NCBI GenBank assembly: GCA_964385405.1
Contig: CAYLOT010000028.1
Coordinates: forward strand, 1 to 29,330
Length of the DNA stretch: 29,330 nucleotides
Reading direction: 5' to 3'
Source of the DNA: CAIZGX01 sp964385405
GTDB lineage: Bacteria > Bacteroidota > Bacteroidia > Flavobacteriales_D > Sanyastnellaceae
Below are positions 1 through 7,911 of this stretch, piece by piece (positions within the stretch are counted from its first letter, which is position 1; the number at the start of each line of letters is the position of its first letter). A program made the translations under genes and the position numbers. The notes beneath the pieces were generated by a model. The model searched no databases, was not told the origin of the DNA, and was given only the letters and a program-made list of their open reading frames with translations.

Positions 1-65
1 AAGCATTTGTGATCGTGATTTGAATTTCTCGAACACAATGTATTCACCTATTTATGTGAAGCCAT

Positions 66-93
66 AAAAAAAGACTCGCGAACGGAGTCTTTT
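66..93 (-). terminator. Rho-independent terminator after icd
   Basis: On the minus strand a 9-bp stem (AAAAGACTC at 69-77 paired with GAGTCTTTT at 85-93, 7-nt loop) lies about 25 bases past the icd stop codon. It runs straight into a run of seven T. This is a standard intrinsic terminator seen directly in the sequence. Confidence 0.8.
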
Positions 94-117
94 GAATGTT
101 ATAGATTTATGGCTGAA

Positions 118-1347
118 TTAACTCGATAAACGAGATTTCAACTCGCTATCTATAGCATCTAAGAAATCTTCTGTTGTTAAGTAATGTTCTTCACGTGTTT
201 CAGAACCATGAATACAAACTGCCAAGTCTTTAGTCATCTTTCCACCTTCAACCAAATCAACACAAACTTTTTCTAATGTTTGAGCGAAGGTGATCAACTC
301 TTGATTGTTGTCTAATTTTCCACGGAAGGCCAATCCTTGGGTCCACGCGAAAATTGAAGCGATCGGGTTGGTAGATGTTTTCTTTCCCTGCTGGTGCTGA
401 CGGTAGTGACGAGTCACCGTTCCGTGAGCAGCTTCAGCTTCCATGGTTTTTCCATCAGGAGTAATCAATGCTGAAGTCATAAGTCCCAGTGAGCCGAATC
501 CTTGCGCTACGATATCACTTTGAACGTCGCCATCGTAGTTCTTACATGCCCAAACAAATCCACCGTTGCTTTTCAAGCAATAAGCAACCATATCGTCAAT
601 TAAACGGTGCTCATACGTAATTCCAAGTTCGTCGAATTTCGACTTGAATTCATTCTGATACACTTCTTCAAAAATGTCCTTGAAGCGACCGTCGTATTGC
701 TTTAGAATGGTGTTCTTCGAAGAGAAGTATAAATTCCAGTTGCGCATGATGGCTTGATTGAAGCAGCTGCGCGCGAAACCATAAATGCTTTCGTCGGTGT
801 TGTACATGGCCATGGCAACGCCATCTCCTTCGAAGTTATAGACTTCCCAAGACTTGGTTTCACCACCTTCTTCTGGTGTGAAAGTCATGGTTAACTTTCC
901 TTTCCCTTTAATTACGGCATCGGTTGCACGGTATTGATCTCCGAATGCATGACGACCAATGTTAATGGGCTTGGTCCAACCTGGAACCAATTTCGGAATG
1001 TTGTTGCAAATGATTGGCTCGCGGAAAACAGTTCCACCAACAATGTTGCGGATGGTTCCGTTGGGTGACTTCCACATTTTCTTCAATCCAAATTCTTGCA
1101 CACGTGCTTCATCAGGAGTGATTGTTGCGCATTTAACAGCTACGTTGTATTTCAAAGTAGCTTCAGCAGATTCAACAGTAACGCGGTCTTCCGTAGCATC
1201 GCGATTTTCAATTCCTAAATCGAAATACTTAATGTCTAGATCTACGTATGGAAGAATTAATTTGTCTTTGATGTATTTCCAAATGATTCGAGTCATTTCA
1301 TCGCCATCCATTTCAACGATAGGATTGGCTACTTTGATTTTATTCAT
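118..1347 (-). CDS. icd: NADP-dependent isocitrate dehydrogenase
   Basis: The 409-residue protein matches the homodimeric, eukaryote-like class of NADP isocitrate dehydrogenase, which oxidatively decarboxylates isocitrate to 2-oxoglutarate in the TCA cycle in the cytoplasm. The N-terminal NPIVEMDGDEMTRIIW, the substrate loop KSPNGTIRN and the C-terminal NPIASIFAWTQGL with the preceding AAHGTVTRHYR block are all present, and the length is normal for the class. The start gives MNKIKVANPIVEMDGDE, the usual short leader. It is a single-gene unit: a terminator hairpin follows it and the ndk terminator hairpin precedes it, so it must have its own promoter in the roughly 30 bases upstream. Nothing in the protein is unusual. 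Confidence 0.95.
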   Translation of the reverse strand: MNKIKVANPIVEMDGDEMTRIIWKYIKDKLILPYVDLDIKYFDLGIENRDATEDRVTVESAEATLKYNVAVKCATITPDEARVQEFGLKKMWKSPNGTIRNIVGGTVFREPIICNNIPKLVPGWTKPINIGRHAFGDQYRATDAVIKGKGKLTMTFTPEEGGETKSWEVYNFEGDGVAMAMYNTDESIYGFARSCFNQAIMRNWNLYFSSKNTILKQYDGRFKDIFEEVYQNEFKSKFDELGITYEHRLIDDMVAYCLKSNGGFVWACKNYDGDVQSDIVAQGFGSLGLMTSALITPDGKTMEAEAAHGTVTRHYRQHQQGKKTSTNPIASIFAWTQGLAFRGKLDNNQELITFAQTLEKVCVDLVEGGKMTKDLAVCIHGSETREEHYLTTEDFLDAIDSELKSRLSS

Positions 1348-1375
1348 GTCTTGATTAATTAGGGTACAAAAATAA

Positions 1376-1408
1376 ATCGGGAGCTGCTAATTAAAGCGAG
1401 CTCCCGAT
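1376..1408 (-). terminator. Terminator after ndk
   Basis: A perfect 10-bp stem (ATCGGGAGCT at 1376-1385 with AGCTCCCGAT at 1399-1408) sits about 25 bases past the ndk stop. It is flanked by A-rich sequence on one side and T-rich sequence on the other for either strand, so it could end transcription both ways. Its minus-strand T-rich tail borders the icd start region. Confidence 0.8.
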
Positions 1409-1432
1409 GTTTTTTCAGTTTTTGTTTAAAAC

Positions 1433-1852
1433 TTAAACTTGTTCGCGCTTAGAGAAGAAGAATGAACCTTCAATGGCTGCATTCTCGTCGCTATCTGAAC
1501 CGTGAACGGCGTTCGCAGCAATGCTTGTAGCAAACATGCGACGGATAGTTCCTTCATCTGCTTTTGAAGGGTCAGTAGCACCGATAAGTGTTCTGAAGCT
1601 TTCAACTGCGTTATCTTTTTCAAGAATAGCAGCCACGATAGGACCGCTAGTCATGTATTCTACTAATTCTCCGTAGAATGGACGCTCTTTGTGAACCTCG
1701 TAGAAACGAGAAGCATCTTCTTTGGTAAGTTGAGTCAATTTCATTGCGCGGATAGAGAATCCTGCTTCAATGATTTTGTCAATGATTTTTCCTGTGTTAC
1801 CAGCTGCTGTTGCATCTGGTTTAATCATTGTAAAAGTGCGATTTCCTGACAT
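1433..1852 (-). CDS. ndk: Nucleoside diphosphate kinase
   Basis: This 139-residue enzyme transfers the gamma-phosphate of ATP to nucleoside diphosphates through a phosphohistidine. The N-terminal TFTMIKPDA and the active-site segment NAVHGSDSDENA, with the catalytic His at residue 117, are diagnostic, and the length is typical. I chose the ATG at 1850-1852, giving MSGNRTFTMIKPDA. An in-frame ATG 21 bases upstream would add MQSKIFI, which is not part of the family. Upstream on the minus strand TATTTTTG at 1871-1878 fits the Bacteroidota -7 box, but no TTG lies at the expected -33 spacing. The gene is divergent from rocD and has its own terminator. Confidence 0.95.
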   Translation of the reverse strand: MSGNRTFTMIKPDATAAGNTGKIIDKIIEAGFSIRAMKLTQLTKEDASRFYEVHKERPFYGELVEYMTSGPIVAAILEKDNAVESFRTLIGATDPSKADEGTIRRMFATSIAANAVHGSDSDENAAIEGSFFFSKREQV

Positions 1853-1916
1853 AATAAATATTTTGGATTGCAAAAATACAACATTCCCATTCTAAATTCG
1901 CTGAAAATTAACTGAG

Positions 1917-3155
1917 ATGAACACGAACCTTACTTCGGCGCAAGCCATGGATTTGGAAGACAATTATGGAGCGCACAATTACCACCCTATTCCGGTTGTA
2001 ATAGCGAAGGGAAAAGGCGTGAAGGTGTGGGATTTAGAAGGGAAAGAGTATTTCGATTTTCTTTCGGCATATTCTGCAGTTAACCAAGGACATTGTCATC
2101 CAAAGATTATTCAAGCTTTGAAAGATCAAGCCGAGAAAGTAACCCTTACTTCTCGTGCGTTTTATAATAGCGAATTGGGAGCTTACGAAAAGTTCATCAC
2201 CGAATATTTCGGATATGAAAAGGTTCTTCCCATGAACACAGGTGTTGAAGGTGGTGAGACTGCTGTGAAGCTCGCGCGCAAGTGGGGTTATAAAGTGAAG
2301 GGTATTGCAGAGAACCAAGCGAAAGTTGTTTTCGTAGAAGGAAATTTTTGGGGAAGAACGCTAGCTGCAATTTCTACTTCGCAGGATCCAAGCAGCTATG
2401 CCGGTTTCGGTCCGTATATGCCCGGATTCCTTTCTATACCATACAATGATTTAAACGCATTGGAAACATGTTTAGCAAGTGATTCAAATATTGCAGCATT
2501 CATGTTCGAGCCTATTCAAGGAGAAGCAGGAGTGGTTGTTCCGCATGAAGGATATTTAGCTGGGGTTCGCGCGTTGTGCACCAAGTACAATGTGTTGATG
2601 ATTGCAGATGAGGTTCAAACCGGATTGGCGCGCACAGGTAAGATGTTGGCTTGCGATCACGAAAATGTGAAGCCAGATATTTTGGTTCTTGGAAAGGCGC
2701 TTTCAGGAGGTGTATTGCCCGTAAGTGCTGTTCTTTCCAGCAATGAAGTAATGCTAACCATTAAGCCAGGCGAGCACGGAAGCACATACGGTGGAAATCC
2801 ATTGGCATGCGCAGTTGCTACCGCTGCTTTGGAAGTTCTTCGCGATGAGAATATGGCTGAGAATTCAGAGCGCTTAGGAGAATTATTCAGAAATGAAATG
2901 AGAAAACTTCAAAGTGAAGTTTCACTCGTTACCCTTGTTCGCGGAAAAGGATTGTTGAATGCCGTTGTTATCGATGATCACGAAGACAGCCATGCCGCTT
3001 GGGACATTTGTGTAGACCTTGCAAAGAACGGATTGTTAGCGAAACCGACACACGGGAACATTATTCGTTTCGCTCCGCCATTGTGTATTACTGAAGCAGA
3101 GATTATGCAATGCGTTGAAATAATTTCAACCGTTATAAAATCACACGCGAAGTAA
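1917..3155 (+). CDS. rocD: Ornithine--oxo-acid aminotransferase
   Basis: A 412-residue class III PLP-dependent aminotransferase that moves the delta-amino group of ornithine to 2-oxoglutarate, giving glutamate-5-semialdehyde (arginine and ornithine catabolism or proline supply). The N-terminal YGAHNYHPIPVV, the MNTGVEGGETAVKLARKWGY block and GEHGSTYGGNPLACAV are typical of ornithine aminotransferase rather than of acetylornithine or GABA transaminases. The Schiff-base lysine is K260 in LGKALSGG and the PLP-contacting aspartate is D231 in ADEVQTG. The gene stands alone on the plus strand between ndk and a convergent PLP lyase. Its stop codon lies inside a hairpin shared with that neighbour. 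Confidence 0.93.
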   Translation: MNTNLTSAQAMDLEDNYGAHNYHPIPVVIAKGKGVKVWDLEGKEYFDFLSAYSAVNQGHCHPKIIQALKDQAEKVTLTSRAFYNSELGAYEKFITEYFGYEKVLPMNTGVEGGETAVKLARKWGYKVKGIAENQAKVVFVEGNFWGRTLAAISTSQDPSSYAGFGPYMPGFLSIPYNDLNALETCLASDSNIAAFMFEPIQGEAGVVVPHEGYLAGVRALCTKYNVLMIADEVQTGLARTGKMLACDHENVKPDILVLGKALSGGVLPVSAVLSSNEVMLTIKPGEHGSTYGGNPLACAVATAALEVLRDENMAENSERLGELFRNEMRKLQSEVSLVTLVRGKGLLNAVVIDDHEDSHAAWDICVDLAKNGLLAKPTHGNIIRFAPPLCITEAEIMQCVEIISTVIKSHAK

Positions 3156-3173
3156 GAGTCGAAATACTCTTAC
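3152..3173. terminator. Shared hairpin at convergent gene ends
   Basis: A perfect 8-bp stem, GTAAGAGT (3152-3159) with ACTCTTAC (3166-3173), has a 6-nt loop. The TAA stop of rocD is in the left arm and the reverse-strand stop of the facing gene is in the right arm. There is no T-run on either side, so its action as a terminator is inferred from position only. Confidence 0.5.
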
Positions 3174-4147
3174 AACCAACCTTTCGATTTCATCCAATCG
3201 TCGTTGAACATCTTGCCCAAGTAGCGAGTACCGTGGTCGTGGAAAATAACCACTACCACATCTCCTTCTTTGAAGCGATCTTTCATTTGGATGATTCCAG
3301 CCATGGTTGATCCAGCGCTGTTTCCAGCGAATATGCCTTCTTCTTTCGCGATTTTACGTGTGTAGATGGCAGCGTCTTTATCGGTTACTTTTTCGAAATG
3401 GTCAATGAGGTTGAAGTCAACATTTTCAGGAAGGAAATCTTCACCAATACCTTCTGTAACGTATGCATAAATTTCGTTTTTATCGAATTCGCCCGTCTCT
3501 TTGTACTTCTTGAAAACTGAACCATAGGTGTCAATTCCCAATACCTGAATATTCGGATTTTTTTCTTTCAAGAAACGCGCAGTGCCGGAAATGGTTCCTC
3601 CTGTTCCAACACCAACAACTAGGTGGGTAATTTTACCATCGGTCTGATCCCAAATCTCTGGACCTGTTGATTCGTAATGCGCTTGCGCATTGCTCGGGTT
3701 GTCATACTGATTCGGCTTCCAAGAATTTGGAGTTTCTTTTTCAAGACGAGAAGAAACGCTGTAGTATGAGCGAGGGTCTTCTGGATCTACATCTGTTGGA
3801 CAAACAATTACTTCCGCACCTAACGCACGAAGCGCATCGAACTTTTCTTTACTCTGTTTATCAGTACTTGTGAAAATGCACTTGTATCCCTTCATGATAG
3901 CCGCAATGGCTAGGCCCATTCCGGTGTTACCTGAAGTACCTTCGATAATGGTTCCCCCGGGTTTCAATCTTCCATCTTTTTCAGCATCTTCAATCATCTT
4001 CAAAGCCATGCGGTCTTTGATTGAATTACCCGGATTGAAGGTTTCAACTTTGGCTAAAACCAAAGCAGGTATGTCTTTTACTATGGTGTTTAATTTCACC
4101 ATAGGGGTATTGCCAATGGTGCCGAGAATGTTTTCGTAATACTTCAT
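3170..4147 (-). CDS. Cystathionine beta-synthase/cysteine synthase-type PLP enzyme
   Basis: A 325-residue fold-type II PLP enzyme. The PLP lysine is K44 in NPGNSIKDR, the phosphate-binding loop is EGTSGNTGMG (about residues 69-78), and GVGTGGTISG follows. The segments DNPSNAQAHYESTGPEIW and EGIGEDFLP resemble cystathionine beta-synthase more than CysK or CysM, but there is no C-terminal pair of regulatory CBS domains. The likely reaction is beta-replacement on serine or O-acetylserine to give cystathionine or cysteine; which of the two cannot be read from the sequence. I chose the ATG at 4145-4147, giving MKYYENILGTIGNTP. A further 35 in-frame residues upstream run into the next gene and do not look like the family. 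Confidence 0.88.
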   Translation of the reverse strand: MKYYENILGTIGNTPMVKLNTIVKDIPALVLAKVETFNPGNSIKDRMALKMIEDAEKDGRLKPGGTIIEGTSGNTGMGLAIAAIMKGYKCIFTSTDKQSKEKFDALRALGAEVIVCPTDVDPEDPRSYYSVSSRLEKETPNSWKPNQYDNPSNAQAHYESTGPEIWDQTDGKITHLVVGVGTGGTISGTARFLKEKNPNIQVLGIDTYGSVFKKYKETGEFDKNEIYAYVTEGIGEDFLPENVDFNLIDHFEKVTDKDAAIYTRKIAKEEGIFAGNSAGSTMAGIIQMKDRFKEGDVVVVIFHDHGTRYLGKMFNDDWMKSKGWL

Positions 4148-4170
4148 GATGCGAAGGTAGGTTGGAAGAT

Positions 4171-5700
4171 TTAATTTTTTCGAATCGACTCTGCTGGACG
4201 GAAAGTAGAAACATATAATGATGGAAGAATCATCGCTAACACACACACGCAAAGGGTGAGCGCATTCAAAATGATAATTTCCATGGGGTTCATGAGAATG
4301 GGAATTTCAGAAACATAGTAGTTCGCTGGATCAAGCTTGAATACGCCTGTGTATTTCTGGAAAAGCGCAATGCCAATTCCTAAAATATTTCCAATTATAA
4401 CTCCTTTGCCAATGATGTGCGCAGCGTGCCAAAGGAAGACGCGCAACAAAATTGGATTCGGTAGCCCCATCGATTTTAACGTGCCAATAAACGATTGTCT
4501 TTCCAAAATAAGAATGAGTAAGGCCGAGGTCATGTTCACAATGGAAAGCACCACCATAAGCACAACAATAATCACCACGTTCACGTCGAGCATTTCCAAC
4601 CAAGCAAAGATTTCCGGATTGCGATCGGTGAGTGGGATGACGAATAAATCATAAGGTACAGCTTCCCAAAGTGGGTCTCTTACTTTTTCAAGTGCTTCAT
4701 AATTTTCAACCTGAACCTCATATCCACCAATGTAATTCACTTCACTGCCCCGAAGATTGGAGTAGGTCCAACGTGGTGTGACGAATTCATTTTCGCCATG
4801 CGGAGGAAATTTCAAATGAACATAAGTGGTATCTGCAATTTGAAAAGGAGCTGTTGTAACCAATCCCAATGTGGTGTCTACCATACCTAAGTATAAGATG
4901 GGCTCTTTTGCAGGTGTTCCGTCGAGCCAGTGCTGCTCAAACTCGCCGTTGTTTCCGAAACCGATAGGAGAAATTATCGTAAGTAGCGGAACAGATGCAG
5001 TGTCTACAATGATTTGACCTTGAAGTCCCCATCCGCCGAATTGCTGCAGGTAGGCGAGGTGAACGAAAATGAATTTCTCGTCGTACTCTTCCAATTCAGT
5101 TTTGTACGTGCCAACAAGTGTGAAATTTTGTTGTTGAATATCGTCTTCACTGTTCACGATATACAAACTCATCTTCTGTCCCAATTGAAGCGCAAGTCGA
5201 TTGGCGATATAATCAGATAAAACAATTTCAGCTTCAGGAAGTGTATCTGCTTCGTAAGTCAACTTCATGACTCTCCCTTGTGTAAGAACACTGTGTAAAA
5301 AGGTAGTGTCGTATTGTTCCTCTATTCCTTTCGCAATAACTCCTGATAGTCCCGCCTTCGATTCTACTATGGCAGGCTTTTGCCCATAAACACTGATGTT
5401 TTTTATTCCAGGAATTTTCTTGAGTTCGTTAATTAATTTTTTATCGTAAAGAATGGGAACAGATTCCTGCGCTGCATTGTCTCCGTTGGAAACAATTTGA
5501 AAGTGACCTCCGAAGCCAATGACCTTCGCGCGCACCTCTGACTGAAACCCTTTCACTACTGCGAGAGATAGAATCATGAGTGCAATACCAATAGCCACTC
5601 CCCACATAGCAATGCGAACAATGGGCTTCGAAATACGCCCGTTGTCTCGCGCGCGAAGCATGCGAAAAGCCAAGAAGGATGCTAGCTTAAAAGATTTCAT
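4171..5700 (-). CDS. LolC/LolE-type ABC transporter permease (FtsX family)
   Basis: A 509-residue membrane protein of the MacB/FtsX permease family, closest in layout to LolC/LolE, which extract lipoproteins from the inner membrane for transfer to LolA. It has one N-terminal membrane segment (about residues 27-50), a large periplasmic domain, and three C-terminal membrane segments ending in the family signature RPAESIRKN. It is about 100 residues longer than usual; the extra sequence lies in the late periplasmic domain (about residues 235-345, including a GFGNNGEFEQ segment). No LolD-type ATPase is adjacent. A second, normal-length paralogue lies at 20708-21931. On the minus strand TAACTTTG at 5708-5715 is a good -7 box just before the start codon. 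Confidence 0.85.
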   Translation of the reverse strand: MKSFKLASFLAFRMLRARDNGRISKPIVRIAMWGVAIGIALMILSLAVVKGFQSEVRAKVIGFGGHFQIVSNGDNAAQESVPILYDKKLINELKKIPGIKNISVYGQKPAIVESKAGLSGVIAKGIEEQYDTTFLHSVLTQGRVMKLTYEADTLPEAEIVLSDYIANRLALQLGQKMSLYIVNSEDDIQQQNFTLVGTYKTELEEYDEKFIFVHLAYLQQFGGWGLQGQIIVDTASVPLLTIISPIGFGNNGEFEQHWLDGTPAKEPILYLGMVDTTLGLVTTAPFQIADTTYVHLKFPPHGENEFVTPRWTYSNLRGSEVNYIGGYEVQVENYEALEKVRDPLWEAVPYDLFVIPLTDRNPEIFAWLEMLDVNVVIIVVLMVVLSIVNMTSALLILILERQSFIGTLKSMGLPNPILLRVFLWHAAHIIGKGVIIGNILGIGIALFQKYTGVFKLDPANYYVSEIPILMNPMEIIILNALTLCVCVLAMILPSLYVSTFRPAESIRKN

Positions 5701-5707
5701 TGCGGCT

Positions 5708-5715
5708 CAAAGTTA
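5708..5715 (-). promoter_or_regulatory. Candidate -7 box for the LolC/E-type gene
   Basis: TAACTTTG on the minus strand matches the Bacteroidota TAnnTTTG -7 element and ends 7 bases before the ATG. No TTG is found at the expected 19-base spacing, so only half of the promoter is supported. If it is real, the mRNA would be leaderless or nearly so. Confidence 0.4.
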
Positions 5716-5773
5716 GGACTTCGACATTGGAAAGTTACTAACTTCATTTATTTCGGTTCGATTTTAGTTAAGA

Positions 5774-6964
5774 ATGAGCAAAATTTGTGTGCCCATGAAA
5801 CACAACAGGATTCATTTGTTTTTGAGTTTTCTTTTTGCGCTGAATGCATGCTTTGCTTTTGCACAAAATCCCGGCGCCTCTCAAACACAAGCTTATTTCG
5901 GTTTGTTGAAGAATAGACGTGTTGCGGTAGTGGCCAATCAAACCAGTGTTATTGGAAATGTCCATTTGGTAGATACCCTTCTTTCAAGTGGAATAGAAGT
6001 GGTGAAAATTTTTGCACCCGAGCACGGCTTTCGCGGTGAAGCCGGAAACGGAGATCATGTAAACGATGGCACCGACAAAAAAACGAAGCTTCCAATTATT
6101 TCACTCTACGGAAGTCATGTACGGCCTACCCCTGAAATGCTCGCTAACGTAGATGTAATTGTTTTCGATATTCAAGACGTGGGTGTTCGGTTCTATACTT
6201 TTTTAGCAACCATGCAAGAGGTAATGGAAGCCGCAGCGTTGAGTAACAAAGAGGTAATTGTTTTAGATAGACCCAATCCAAACGGTTATTATGTAGACGG
6301 GCCTGTAATGACCGAGAAAAAATTATATTCTTTTGTTGGACAACTGCCTATACCGGTGGTGCACGGATGTACGTTGGGTGAAATGGCACGAATGATTATT
6401 GGGGAAGGCTGGTTAACTGTTGGAAAATATTGCGAACTTACTGTTATTCCTTGCAGCCAGTACACGCACAATTCATATTTCGAATTGCCCATTAAACCGT
6501 CTCCAAATTTGCCTAACATTACTTCCATCTATGCGTATCCAAGTTTATGTTGGTTTGAAGGAACTTGCATCAGCATTGGTCGCGGAACAAACCTTCCGTT
6601 TCAACAATTCGGATTTCCAAATTGCAAGATTGGTGAAACATCTTTCACACCCAAAGAAATACCCGGAGTGTCTTCCAATCCACCATTCGAAAATCAACTT
6701 TGCAAGGGCATAAAGGTTAGTTTCGAGAAGCGTCCGACTCAATTGAATCTCTCTTGGTTAATGGACATGTTTAACAGTTATCCGAACAAAGAAAAGTTCT
6801 TTACATCACCGAATTTTTTCGATAAATTAGCAGGGACCACGGAATTGCGCAAGCAAATTGTTGATGGAGTTTCTGAAGAAGAAATTCGTGCTTCGTGGCA
6901 AAACGATTTGGAGGCTTACAAGATCATTCGAAAAAAATATTTACTCTACACCGATTTCAATTAG
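5774..6964 (+). CDS. Exo-beta-N-acetylmuramidase NamZ family protein (DUF1343)
   Basis: A 396-residue exported protein. An N-terminal signal peptide ends near residue 30 (CFAFA, then QNPG). Two starts are possible: MSKICVPMKH, or the internal ATG at 5795 giving MKHNRIHLF. The body matches DUF1343, now known as the NamZ (GH171) family that releases N-acetylmuramic acid from the ends of peptidoglycan fragments. FAPEHGFRGE (80-89), LYGSHVRPTPEML, FDIQDVGVRFYT and LDRPNPNGYYVDGP are conserved-looking blocks. The likely role is periplasmic wall recycling. It is divergent from the LolC/E-type gene, and the next gene starts one base past its stop codon. Confidence 0.88.
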   Translation: MSKICVPMKHNRIHLFLSFLFALNACFAFAQNPGASQTQAYFGLLKNRRVAVVANQTSVIGNVHLVDTLLSSGIEVVKIFAPEHGFRGEAGNGDHVNDGTDKKTKLPIISLYGSHVRPTPEMLANVDVIVFDIQDVGVRFYTFLATMQEVMEAAALSNKEVIVLDRPNPNGYYVDGPVMTEKKLYSFVGQLPIPVVHGCTLGEMARMIIGEGWLTVGKYCELTVIPCSQYTHNSYFELPIKPSPNLPNITSIYAYPSLCWFEGTCISIGRGTNLPFQQFGFPNCKIGETSFTPKEIPGVSSNPPFENQLCKGIKVSFEKRPTQLNLSWLMDMFNSYPNKEKFFTSPNFFDKLAGTTELRKQIVDGVSEEEIRASWQNDLEAYKIIRKKYLLYTDFN

Positions 6965-6965
6965 T

Positions 6966-7361
6966 ATGAAAACTTCCTTTAAAATTTTCTTACTCTCCCT
7001 TGCGTTTTTTTTAGGTGGAAAGAGTGCGTTTGCGCAGTTGGAAAACACCACGCGTGATGTTGCTCGTAAGCATCCGAATGGAAAACCGTATGTGGTTGTA
7101 TACATTAAGAATACAACTGGAGAAATAGTGAAAGAAGAAGTATATTATTCGAATGGAAATTTAGAGTGGGAAGGCTTTTACAAGCGCTCCATTGAAGATG
7201 GGTCTTGGAAGTATTATTATCCGAATGGAAAATTGAAAAGCAATCAGTATTACACCAGAGGCAAAGAGAACGGCGTGTTTCTCGATTACAACGAAGCTGG
7301 AAAATTGGTGAAGCAAAGTTTATTCAAAGACGGTAAGTTGGTCTCTGAGCAGAACTTCTAA
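6966..7361 (+). CDS. Exported MORN/YwqK-like repeat protein
   Basis: A 131-residue protein with a clear signal peptide (MKTSFKIFLLSLAFFLGG, cleavage probably after SAFAQ). The mature part is built from short repeats of the form GxxxxEVYYSNGNLEWEGFY, WKYYYPNGKLKSNQYY and YNEAGKLVKQSLF. These are typical of MORN-like or YwqK-antitoxin-like beta-hairpin repeats, common in Bacteroidota envelope proteins of unknown job. I chose the ATG at 6966, one base after the NamZ stop. The longer in-frame reading lies inside the NamZ gene and lacks a signal peptide. It is probably co-transcribed with NamZ. Its stop codon directly abuts the stop codon of the facing adenosyltransferase gene. Confidence 0.8.
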   Translation: MKTSFKIFLLSLAFFLGGKSAFAQLENTTRDVARKHPNGKPYVVVYIKNTTGEIVKEEVYYSNGNLEWEGFYKRSIEDGSWKYYYPNGKLKSNQYYTRGKENGVFLDYNEAGKLVKQSLFKDGKLVSEQNF

Positions 7362-7907
7362 TTATTTTTTCGGAACCCATTTGTTTTCTTCAGCACCTAA
7401 CTCATCCGCTGCTGCTCGTGAAAGCGTGAAGAGGTAATCAGACAATCTATTCAAGTATTGAATGAAAATTGGATTCACAGTTGAAAGCTCAGCAAGAGCA
7501 GTCGCCGTGCGCTCGGTTCTTCTACAAATCGTTCTTGCAATGTGAATGTGCGACACCGTTGCATGTCCACCCGGAAGAATAAAGTGCTTCAATTCAGGAA
7601 GCATAGCAGTCATTCGGTCAATTTCTTTTTCAAGATTTTCAGAGGCGTTTTCCGGAAGAGCAGGAAGTTGAATCTTTTCAGCTTGATCAGGTTCTGTTGC
7701 GAAGTGACTTCCAACGACAAAAAGATTGTTCTGAATTTCACGAAGAGTGGGTTGGTGAGAAGGAAGCAAATCTGCAACCAGACCAATAAATGAATTCAAT
7801 TCATCTATATCGCCATATGCAGCAATGCGAATGTGGTGCTTTGGAAGTCGCGTTCCGCCCAATAACATGGTTTTTCCGTCGTCGCCTTTCTTCGTGTAAA
7901 TCTTCAT
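7362..7907 (-). CDS. Cob(I)alamin adenosyltransferase, PduO type
   Basis: A 181-residue protein that adenosylates cob(I)alamin or corrinoids with ATP to make coenzyme B12. The N-terminal nucleotide loop (IYTKKGDDGKTMLLGG), the YGDIDELNSFIG segment and the RRTERTA helix with its conserved Arg-Glu-Arg are PduO-type ATR hallmarks, and the length is normal. It is the last gene of a minus-strand unit that starts with the acetyltransferase and aspartokinase; only four bases separate it from lysC. No other B12 gene is in the window, so it more likely supports salvage or use of B12 by enzymes such as methylmalonyl-CoA mutase than local synthesis (inference). Confidence 0.92.
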   Translation of the reverse strand: MKIYTKKGDDGKTMLLGGTRLPKHHIRIAAYGDIDELNSFIGLVADLLPSHQPTLREIQNNLFVVGSHFATEPDQAEKIQLPALPENASENLEKEIDRMTAMLPELKHFILPGGHATVSHIHIARTICRRTERTATALAELSTVNPIFIQYLNRLSDYLFTLSRAAADELGAEENKWVPKK

Positions 7908-7911
7908 ACTC

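Noticed and set aside
959..1354. Open frame of 131 codons on the plus strand opposite icd
   Set aside because: It lies entirely antisense to the well-supported icd gene and has no family-like sequence.
1367..1374. TATTTTTG on the minus strand before icd as a -7 box
   Set aside because: It coincides with the T-rich tail of the ndk terminator, and no TTG lies at the right spacing, so it may be fortuitous.
4148..4252. 35-residue in-frame N-terminal extension of the CBS-like enzyme
   Set aside because: It overlaps the end of the permease gene, is Cys/Ser-rich and unlike the family; the ATG at 4147 gives the normal N-terminus.
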